Source of the DNA: Bacteroidales bacterium
Lineage (GTDB): Bacteria > Bacteroidota > Bacteroidia > Bacteroidales > UBA932
NCBI GenBank assembly: GCA_017617715.1
Contig: JAFZVQ010000047.1
Span: 1-64,000 of the forward strand
Direction: 5' to 3'
DNA length: 64,000 nucleotides
This document shows, piece by piece, positions 35,231 to 41,516 of the stretch. Position 1 is the first letter of the stretch, and each line of letters starts with the position of its first letter. The translations under genes and the position numbers were made by a program. The notes beneath the pieces were generated by a model that saw nothing but the letters and a program-made list of their open reading frames with translations, made no database searches and was not told the origin of the DNA.

Positions 35231-35697
35231 AGGGATATATCCAGAATCTTGAATTTCATAATTCCTGAAGGCACCTTCGCCTCCACGGTCTCGCCCTTGG
35301 CGTGCCCCATGAGGGCGCGGGCGATAGGGGTCGTGGCGGCCAGACGGCCCTTGGAGAAGTCCGCCTCGTTCTCTCCCACTATCGTGAAGACCATTTCATT
35401 GCCAGCACTGAGGTTCTTCACCTTCACGGTGGTCAGCATCTGCACCTTGCCGGTGTCCAGCTGGCTCTCGTCTATTACCTTGGCGTTGGCTATAGTGTTC
35501 TGCAGTTTGGCTATCTTCAGTTCCAGAAGTCCCTGGGCCTCGCGGGCGGATTCATATTCCGCATTCTCGGAAAGGTCGCCTTTCTCACGCGCCTCTGCTA
35601 TGGCGGCCGAGATGACCGGCCTCTGTGCGAGGGCCTCCGCCAGATCTTTCTTCAATTTGTCGAGCCCTTCCTGGCTCATGTAATGTGTATCTGCCAT
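35227..35697 (-). CDS. greA: Transcription elongation factor GreA
   Basis: A 156-residue protein that stimulates cleavage of backtracked transcripts by RNA polymerase. The N-terminal coiled coil carries the acidic tip in EKGDLSENAEYESAREAQGL, and the C-terminal FKBP-like domain contains PIARALMGHAKGETVEAKVP. It heads a five-gene overlapping run (greA, HIT, Trx-fold lipoprotein, FGGY kinase, FAD oxidoreductase). Its leader contains a terminator-like hairpin between the promoter and the start codon, which suggests attenuation or production of a short leader RNA. Confidence 0.96.
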   Translation of the reverse strand: MADTHYMSQEGLDKLKKDLAEALAQRPVISAAIAEAREKGDLSENAEYESAREAQGLLELKIAKLQNTIANAKVIDESQLDTGKVQMLTTVKVKNLSAGNEMVFTIVGENEADFSKGRLAATTPIARALMGHAKGETVEAKVPSGIMKFKILDISL

Positions 35698-35710
35698 AAA
35701 ATAGGTTAAT

Positions 35711-35741
35711 TAAAAAGGAGTCCTGCCTTGGGACAGAACTC
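35711..35741 (-). terminator. Intrinsic-terminator-like hairpin in the greA leader
   Basis: On the minus strand GAGTTCTG (35741-35734) pairs with CAGGACTC (35725-35718, one G-U), followed by CTTTTTA. It lies downstream of the greA -7 box (35760-35753) and 14-20 bases upstream of the greA ATG. No other gene feeds into it on this strand, so it acts on greA's own transcript. Confidence 0.8.
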
Positions 35742-35752
35742 TAACTACAGCG

Positions 35753-35760
35753 CAAATATA
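35753..35760 (-). promoter_or_regulatory. -7 box of greA
   Basis: TATATTTG on the minus strand, 56 bases before the greA ATG; the terminator-like hairpin lies in between. No clear -33 box. Confidence 0.65.
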
Positions 35761-35781
35761 CATAATTTTTTCAAATATTGC

Positions 35782-35789
35782 TATCTTTG
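35782..35789 (+). promoter_or_regulatory. -7 box of the FAD oxidoreductase 2 operon
   Basis: TATCTTTG, 23 bases before the ATG at 35813, divergent from and 22 bases away from the greA -7 box. Confidence 0.65.
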
Positions 35790-35812
35790 TCCTGACATTA
35801 ATATTTAAAAGT

Positions 35813-37183
35813 ATGAAATACATTCAGGAGCCAGCACGCAGCATCCCGGTCAGGGACGAGGTTGACGTGCTTGTGGTCGGAGGAGGCCCCGCAGGCCTCA
35901 TGGCAGCGCAGGCCGCGGCGCTCGTGCCCGGCACTTCAGTAATGCTGATAGAGAACCGTGGAGCGCTCGGCGGCAACATGACACAGGGCCTGCCGCTGCT
36001 CGGATTCCTCGGGCGCAAGGGCAACGAAGTCATCAAGGGCCTGCCGCTCCGCTTTGTGGAACGCCTCCGCGAGCGCGGCCAGGCCACCCACCATCGTGCC
36101 TGTCCCCTCCACGTGAGCCTCACCATGATAGACCCCGAGGGCACAAAGCGCCTCGCCTGGGAAATAATGGAAGAGAGCGGCGTGAAGGTGCTCATGTACG
36201 TGATGTGCGTGGATACGATAGTTGAAAACGACCGCGTCAAGGGCGTGATCATAGAGTCCAAGAAGGGGCGCGAAGCCATACTCGCCAAGTGCGTCGTGGA
36301 CTGCACCGGCGACGGCGACGTGGCCTTCAGGGCCGGCGCTCCCATGGCCTACGGCAACGACCAGGGCATAGCCCAGCCTCCCACCCTCATGTTCTCGATG
36401 CGCGGAGTCGATTCCCGCAAGCTCAGGGACGCCGTGGCCGACCACCCGGACATCTACGACATAGATTTCATCCCCAACGAATTCTTCCGCGCCGACGACA
36501 ACTGCACCATGGTGGGCTTCCGCAACCAGGTGCAGGAGGCCCGCAAGCAGGGCTACCATCTCCCCGTGGAGCGCACCATCTTCATGACCGGCATGGCGCC
36601 CGACGAATGGTGGGTCAACATGTCCCGCGTCAACGGCGTGGACGCCACCGACCCGGAACAGTACACCAGGGGCGAGGAGCTCTGCATCAAGCAGAACGAC
36701 GAAATAGTCCGTTACCTCAAAGCCTTCATCCCCGGATTCGAGAACGCCTACGTGGACCGCGTGGCCCCGTTCATGGGCATACGCGAAACCAGGCGCATCA
36801 TAGGTGAATACATACTCACGGAGCAGGACATTTTCGACTGTGCACGCTTCCCCGACGTGATCGGAGTGGCGGCCTACCCCGTCGACCTGCACCACCCCGT
36901 CGGCGGCGACTGCACCCTGATGTGGTGCCCCGACTGCTACGACGTGCCCTACAGGAGCCTCGTGCCCCAAAAAATCGACGGCCTTCTCTGCGCCGGTCGC
37001 AACATTTCCGCCACACACCTGGCGCTGGCCTCCGTACGCGTCATGGGGCCGGCGATGTGCCTTGGCGAGGCGGCCGGCAAGGCTGCGGCGCTCTGCGCAC
37101 ACGAGGGCGTGGAGCCCAGGAAACTGGACGTCAGCACCCTGCAGCAGGCCCTGCGCGAAGAAGGGGTCTATTTCCGGCCATGA
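35813..37183 (+). CDS. FAD-dependent oxidoreductase (FAD_oxidored family), copy 2
   Basis: A 456-residue flavoprotein paralogous to the gene at 30831-32192: the same FAD motif (VDVLVVGGGPAGLMAAQAAA), GGNMTQGLPLLGFLGRKGNE, DCTGDGDVAFRAG, WWVNMSRVNGVDATDP and YPVDLHHPVGGDCTLM. By eye the two share roughly half their residues over the full length. Cytosolic, substrate unknown. It heads a plus-strand run with a phosphatase (4-base overlap), a NapH-like ferredoxin and an aldo/keto reductase (2-base gaps), so its electrons may connect to the iron-sulfur proteins; that link is inference. Confidence 0.9.
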   Translation: MKYIQEPARSIPVRDEVDVLVVGGGPAGLMAAQAAALVPGTSVMLIENRGALGGNMTQGLPLLGFLGRKGNEVIKGLPLRFVERLRERGQATHHRACPLHVSLTMIDPEGTKRLAWEIMEESGVKVLMYVMCVDTIVENDRVKGVIIESKKGREAILAKCVVDCTGDGDVAFRAGAPMAYGNDQGIAQPPTLMFSMRGVDSRKLRDAVADHPDIYDIDFIPNEFFRADDNCTMVGFRNQVQEARKQGYHLPVERTIFMTGMAPDEWWVNMSRVNGVDATDPEQYTRGEELCIKQNDEIVRYLKAFIPGFENAYVDRVAPFMGIRETRRIIGEYILTEQDIFDCARFPDVIGVAAYPVDLHHPVGGDCTLMWCPDCYDVPYRSLVPQKIDGLLCAGRNISATHLALASVRVMGPAMCLGEAAGKAAALCAHEGVEPRKLDVSTLQQALREEGVYFRP

Positions 37184-38517
37184 GGCGGCTGCCCCTGTTA
37201 GCAGCGCTTCTGCTAGCTTCTTTCCTGCTCCCCGCCCAGGGGCTGAAGCGGGAGGATGTGCAGAAGGACGTGCGGCTTGCGGCCAGCTGGTTCGCCGGCC
37301 ACCGTTATGATGCCCCGGCCGAAGCCCCGAAGGCTCCGAAAGGTTTTAAACCGTTCAATATCAGCACCTACGCCCGTCATGGCGCGCGCCTTTACAGCAA
37401 GGAAGACCTCTACGAACATATGCACAGGCTGATGACGGACGCCGGCGCGGCAGGAAAGCTCACCCCACTCGGGAAGGAACTGCTGGACAGGAGCGAAGCC
37501 GTGTACCACCAGGTGCGCGGCCGCAGTTACGACCTGACCGCCTACGGCCAGCAGCAGCACCGCGAGGTCGCGGACCGCATCTGGAAGGCCTGGAGGCCTG
37601 TTTTCAGGCACAGGCACACCATTGAAGCCCGTTCCACCCAGACCAACCGCACCATTCTTTCGATGGCCGCGGCCATGGACGAATACCGGCGCCTGGACAG
37701 CAGGCTCCATATACGCTTCGACGCTTCCGCGGCCGACATGGGCGTGCTCAACCCCACCAGCAAATACAATCCAAGGGCCCAGGAGCGCGACTGGAGCCGC
37801 TCTTTCGAAGCCGACACTGCCCGCTGGAATCCCGCCTTCAACAAACTCTGGAACGAAAATCTCGACCCCCAGAGCTACTTCGGGCGCTTCTTCACCGACC
37901 CGTCCGTGGTCCTGAAGGAATTCAAGACATGGGTGAACGCCGCCCGTATGTTCTACTTCTACCTGGCGTTCTCCGAGACCCTCGGAGAAGACGCATCCCT
38001 GATGTACCTGATGAATCCTGACGATGCCTGGAAGGCCTGGGAGTGCGAGAATTTCCGCATGTACAGCTGCTGCGGGGCCACTCCCCTCTACCACGGCCGC
38101 AACTGGGCGCTGGAAGAGGCTCTGCTGCGGGATTTCATCAAATACTGGAAAGAGGACATGCAGGGCGACGTGGCTGCGCGCCTGCGCTTCGGCCACGACT
38201 ACAAGATTTCCGGCACCCTTGTGCTGCTCGACGCCGAAGGCTGGGGCCACAGCGCCGGCGACCCCCGCAATGTCAAGGAAATCTATGACTTCGGCAACAT
38301 GCCGATGGCCTCCACCCTGCTCTTCGCCCTCTACCGCAACCGCAAGGGCGAAGTGCTCGTGCGCTGCTCCCTCGACGAGGCGCCCGTACGCTTCCCCATC
38401 CCCTGCTACACCGACTCGCGCGGCCGCACGCATGACGGCTTTTATCGCTGGAGCGACTTCACTTCGCACTGCGAAGCCAGGCTGGCCATCGCCGACAAAA
38501 TACTGGAAACCACTTAG
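37180..38517 (+). CDS. MINPP-like histidine phosphatase, secreted
   Basis: A 445-residue paralogue of the phosphatase at 22167-23609. It has a Sec signal peptide (MRRLPLLAALLLASFLLPAQ), RHG at 66-68 (FNISTYARHGARLYSKEDL) and the HD donor in RLRFGHDYKISGTLVLL. Unlike the first copy it has no lipobox and no repeat insertion, so it is probably periplasmic. TPLGKELLDRSE, ARSTQTNRTILSM and FYRWSDFTSHCEARL are shared landmarks. Inositol polyphosphate dephosphorylation is likely by family. ATG 37180 overlaps the preceding stop by 4 bases. Confidence 0.85.
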   Translation: MRRLPLLAALLLASFLLPAQGLKREDVQKDVRLAASWFAGHRYDAPAEAPKAPKGFKPFNISTYARHGARLYSKEDLYEHMHRLMTDAGAAGKLTPLGKELLDRSEAVYHQVRGRSYDLTAYGQQQHREVADRIWKAWRPVFRHRHTIEARSTQTNRTILSMAAAMDEYRRLDSRLHIRFDASAADMGVLNPTSKYNPRAQERDWSRSFEADTARWNPAFNKLWNENLDPQSYFGRFFTDPSVVLKEFKTWVNAARMFYFYLAFSETLGEDASLMYLMNPDDAWKAWECENFRMYSCCGATPLYHGRNWALEEALLRDFIKYWKEDMQGDVAARLRFGHDYKISGTLVLLDAEGWGHSAGDPRNVKEIYDFGNMPMASTLLFALYRNRKGEVLVRCSLDEAPVRFPIPCYTDSRGRTHDGFYRWSDFTSHCEARLAIADKILETT

Positions 38518-38519
38518 TT

Positions 38520-39953
38520 ATGTTACGTAAGACAAGAATATGCCTGGCCGCGTTGTGCTTCGTCGGCATCACGCTCCTGTTCGTGGGGATAGGCCGCGAC
38601 TGGTGGGGCTGGCTCCCCAGGCTACAGCTGCTTCCCGCCACGATGAGGGTCATCTCGGGCGCCACGCTCGGCAACGTAGCAGTGCTTCTCGGCATACTGC
38701 TGCTGACCCTGCTCCTCGGACGCATCTACTGCTCGGTCCTGTGCCCCCTCGGGGTGTTCCAGGACCTGGTGATTTGGGTGCGCCGGACCCTCGGAAAGCG
38801 GATCAAACCGCTGCGCAAGCGTTTTAAGTTCAACAAAGAGCGCAAAGCCGTCCGCTATATAGTCATCGGTGCTTTCATAGGTGCCCTGGTGGCTGATATA
38901 CAGTTGATCGTGGCCCTGCTCGGGCCCTACAGCGCCTACGGCCGCATGGTCAGCAGCATAGTGGGCAAAGGGGCTGCCCCGGTGGTCATAGCCGCCTGCG
39001 TGACGGCAGTCGTGACCGTGCTGTGCGCATGGTTCTGGGGACGCGCCTACTGCAACACCATATGCCCCGTGGGCACGGTACTGGGCAGCATCAGCCGCTT
39101 CTCGCTGCTGGGCATCAAGGTGGACAAGGACAAGTGCGTCAAATGCGGCGCCTGCTCACGGGGGTGCAAGGCTTCGTGCATCGAAGAGGGCACCCTGAGG
39201 ATAGACCGTTCGCGCTGCGTTGACTGCTTCGATTGTATCGACACCTGCAAGGCCGGCGCGCTGGGTTTCGGGAGGATTCCCGGTCAAGCCGGGAATGACA
39301 GGAAAGCCGGGGATGACGAGAAGGCGGATGCCGGGCGCCGGGCGTTCCTCAACACCTCCGCCGTGCTGATCGCCGGTGCGGCCGCCGCCGGAATCGCGCG
39401 CGCACAGGAAATGAAGGTAGACGGCGGCCTGGCCCCCGTGGTGCCGAAGCGGGCACTGGACAGGGACCCTTTGCTGGTGCCGCCCGGAGCGGACAGCGTG
39501 AAGGATTTCTACCGCCGCTGCACCGCCTGCCAGCTCTGCGTGACGGCGTGTCCCAACAAAGTGCTGCGCCCCTCCACCGACCTGGAGCACCTCCTGCAGC
39601 CCTGCATGGGTTATGAGAAAGGCTTCTGCCGGCCGGAATGCACCGCCTGCTCGGATATCTGCCCCGCCGGAGCCATCAAGCCCGTGGCGCGGGACGAAAA
39701 GACCCTCATACGCATCGGCACCGCCGTCGTGGATGCGGAGCTCTGCCTCGCCGCCCTTGGGGAAGCGGGGTGCGGCAACTGCGAACGCCACTGCCCCACC
39801 GGCGCCATCTCTATGGTAAAAGTGGACGGGAAGCGCAGGCCGGTTATTGCGGAAGAGCAATGTATAGGTTGCGGGAAATGTGAATATCTCTGCCCCGCGA
39901 GGCCTGTCAGCGCCATCACGGTGAGAGGCCTGGAAGAACATATAAGGAAATAG
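38520..39953 (+). CDS. NapH-like membrane ferredoxin with multiple 4Fe-4S clusters
   Basis: A 477-residue electron-transfer protein. Four membrane helices with cysteine loops CSVLCPLG and CNTICPVG (NapH/MauN type) are followed by a 4Fe-4S pair (CVKCGACSRGC, CVDCFDCIDTC), a twin-arginine-like RRAFLNTSAVLIAGAAAAG and then a periplasmic NapG/MauM-like ferredoxin part (CTACQLCVTAC, CTACSDIC, CGNCERHC, CIGCGKCEYLC). It looks like a natural fusion of NapH-like and NapG-like halves. Residues about 250-272, between the two halves, are encoded by a palindromic repeat. It probably moves electrons from quinol to the following aldo/keto reductase, which is inference. Confidence 0.87.
   Translation: MLRKTRICLAALCFVGITLLFVGIGRDWWGWLPRLQLLPATMRVISGATLGNVAVLLGILLLTLLLGRIYCSVLCPLGVFQDLVIWVRRTLGKRIKPLRKRFKFNKERKAVRYIVIGAFIGALVADIQLIVALLGPYSAYGRMVSSIVGKGAAPVVIAACVTAVVTVLCAWFWGRAYCNTICPVGTVLGSISRFSLLGIKVDKDKCVKCGACSRGCKASCIEEGTLRIDRSRCVDCFDCIDTCKAGALGFGRIPGQAGNDRKAGDDEKADAGRRAFLNTSAVLIAGAAAAGIARAQEMKVDGGLAPVVPKRALDRDPLLVPPGADSVKDFYRRCTACQLCVTACPNKVLRPSTDLEHLLQPCMGYEKGFCRPECTACSDICPAGAIKPVARDEKTLIRIGTAVVDAELCLAALGEAGCGNCERHCPTGAISMVKVDGKRRPVIAEEQCIGCGKCEYLCPARPVSAITVRGLEEHIRK
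39271..39318 (+). repeat. Palindromic repeat, variant B, inside the ferredoxin gene
   Basis: GATTCCCGGTCAAGCCGGGA followed by ATGACAGG, then a second partial unit (AAAGCCGGGGATGACGAG). The CCCGG/CCGGG arms form a hairpin. It shares the GATTC start and GAATGACAG end with family A and is read in the equivalent frame, giving RIPGQAGNDRKAGDD. Confidence 0.75.
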
Positions 39954-39955
39954 GT

Positions 39956-41290
39956 ATGGACAGAAGAGACTTCATAAAGACATCTGCGGCGGCCGCCGCC
40001 GTGACCGGACTGACCCTGCACGGGGAGATTCTTCGCTCCGATGAGATTCTTCGCTCCGCTCAGAATGACAAAAACAGCGTGCCGCAGCACTTCCCGGGCG
40101 TCGGGGTGCTCGGCTACGGCTGCATGCGCTGGCCCATGACAAAGGACGCGGACGGAGGCGAGGTGATCGACCAGGAAAAGGTCAACGCCCTTGTGGACGA
40201 AGCCCTCGCGCATGGAGTGAATTATTTCGACACATCGCCCGTGTACCTTCGCGGCGAATCGGAAAGGGCCACCGCAGAAGCGCTCTGCCGCCACCCGCGC
40301 GAAAGCTGGCTGCTCGCCACCAAGCTTTCCAATTTCGCCAACGCCACCTATGAGAATTCCGTCATGATGTACCGCCGCTCGCTGGAGATATTCAAGACGG
40401 ACCACATAGACTACTACCTGTTGCATGCGATCGGCAGCGCCGAAGACTTCAAACGCCGCTTCGGCGACACCGGCATAATGGATTTCCTGCTGAAGGAAAG
40501 GGAGAAAGGCCGTATAAGGCACCTCGGATTCTCGATCCACAGCCACAAGGAAGGCTTCGATTCCATGATGGAACTGCACCCTAAGTACCACTGGGACTTC
40601 GTGCAGATCCAGATGAACTACATAGACTGGACCCACGCAGGCGGCCGCAACACCAACGCCGACCACATGTACAATGAGCTCACGGCGCGCGGCATCCCCG
40701 TGGTGATCATGGAGCCGCTGCGCGGCGGGGCGCTCGCGTCGCTGACCAAGAGCCAGACGGCCAGGCTGAAAGCCGTCGAGCCCGACATGAGCGTGGCCTC
40801 ATGGGCATTCCGCTTCGTGGGAAGTTTCCCCAACGTGCTGACCGCCCTCAGCGGAATGACCTACAAGGAGCACCTGGACGACAACCTGAAGACTTTCTGC
40901 GACTTCAAGCCCCTCTCTGAAGAAGAGTTCGCAATGCTGGAGGAGATAGCGGACGAACAGGCGAAATTCCCTCTGGTGGGCTGTACAGGGTGCCAGTATT
41001 GCATGCCATGCCCCTACGGGATTGATATTCCGGGCGTGTTCCGATTCTACGACCGCAGCGTCGTGGACGGCACTTATATAAAAGGACCCGGGCAGGAGCG
41101 CTACGCCCGTGCGCGGAAGAGGTTCCTGGCCGAATATGACAAAGCCGTCGAGTCCGTCAGGCAGGCTGACCACTGCATTTCATGCGGAAAATGCATGAGC
41201 TCCTGCCCCCAGCACATACGCATTCCGCGTGAGCTTCAAAGAATCGATAAATATATTGAAGAAATCAAGCAGGAAAAGTTTAATCCTTAA
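39956..41290 (+). CDS. Aldo/keto reductase with C-terminal 4Fe-4S domain
   Basis: A 444-residue exported-type enzyme. The N-terminus MDRRDFIKTSAAAAAVTGLT is a twin-arginine signal. The AKR barrel follows (GYGCMRWPM, YFDTSPVYLRGESERATAEA with the catalytic Tyr, DYYLLHAI, GRIRHLGFSIHSHKEGF). The C-terminus carries two cysteine sets, GCTGCQYCMPCPYGIDIP and HCISCGKCMSSCPQ, for 4Fe-4S clusters. The substrate is unknown. Between signal and barrel (residues about 23-39) lies a tandem palindromic repeat read as EILRSDEILRSAQNDK. It starts 2 bases after the ferredoxin gene, so the pair likely works together. Confidence 0.9.
   Translation: MDRRDFIKTSAAAAAVTGLTLHGEILRSDEILRSAQNDKNSVPQHFPGVGVLGYGCMRWPMTKDADGGEVIDQEKVNALVDEALAHGVNYFDTSPVYLRGESERATAEALCRHPRESWLLATKLSNFANATYENSVMMYRRSLEIFKTDHIDYYLLHAIGSAEDFKRRFGDTGIMDFLLKEREKGRIRHLGFSIHSHKEGFDSMMELHPKYHWDFVQIQMNYIDWTHAGGRNTNADHMYNELTARGIPVVIMEPLRGGALASLTKSQTARLKAVEPDMSVASWAFRFVGSFPNVLTALSGMTYKEHLDDNLKTFCDFKPLSEEEFAMLEEIADEQAKFPLVGCTGCQYCMPCPYGIDIPGVFRFYDRSVVDGTYIKGPGQERYARARKRFLAEYDKAVESVRQADHCISCGKCMSSCPQHIRIPRELQRIDKYIEEIKQEKFNP
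40025..40071 (+). repeat. Palindromic repeat family A, tandem copy inside the aldo/keto reductase gene
   Basis: A truncated unit GAGATTCTTCGCTCCG (40025-40040) is followed by a full unit starting with the same 16 bases (40043-40058) and ending CTCAGAATGACA. It is inserted just after the Tat signal, and the frame stays open. Confidence 0.85.
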
Positions 41291-41392
41291 AGAAAAAGTG
41301 CCGATTTTTCATGAATCATTTATTTAAATATTTAAAAACGGAACGGGATTTCAGCCGGAAACCGTGCATTGACGACTTGAAATCAACAATTT

Positions 41393-41494
41393 GGCCGCAT
41401 AAAATTTGGAATTGTAAAAAATTATTCCGACCTTGCGGCCTAATTTGCAATATTACTTTTAAGTTTGAACTAAAGCTTAGTTAGTATAATTTTT
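41393..41494 (+). promoter_or_regulatory. Promoter and palindromes upstream of susC
   Basis: -33 TTTG (41464-41467), a 19-base spacer and a -7-like TAATTTTT (41487-41494; one mismatch) lie 22 bases before the ATG. The spacer holds AACTAA-AGC-TTAGTT (41468-41482), an operator-like palindrome. Upstream, GGCCGC/GCGGCC (41393-41398, 41435-41440) encloses GGAAT/ATTCC. The rest of the 226-base gap after the aldo/keto reductase is AT-rich with nothing recognised. Confidence 0.55.
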
Positions 41495-41516
41495 TGTTTA
41501 ATTTAACGCAACGCTT

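Noticed and set aside
35711..35741. Terminator of a gene upstream of greA on the minus strand
   Set aside because: The neighbouring gene on that side runs on the plus strand and the greA -7 box lies upstream of the hairpin, so the hairpin belongs to the greA leader.
40025..40071. CRISPR-like array from the repeated units
   Set aside because: Only two units in tandem with no spacers, no cas genes, and the same unit is scattered singly in other genes.
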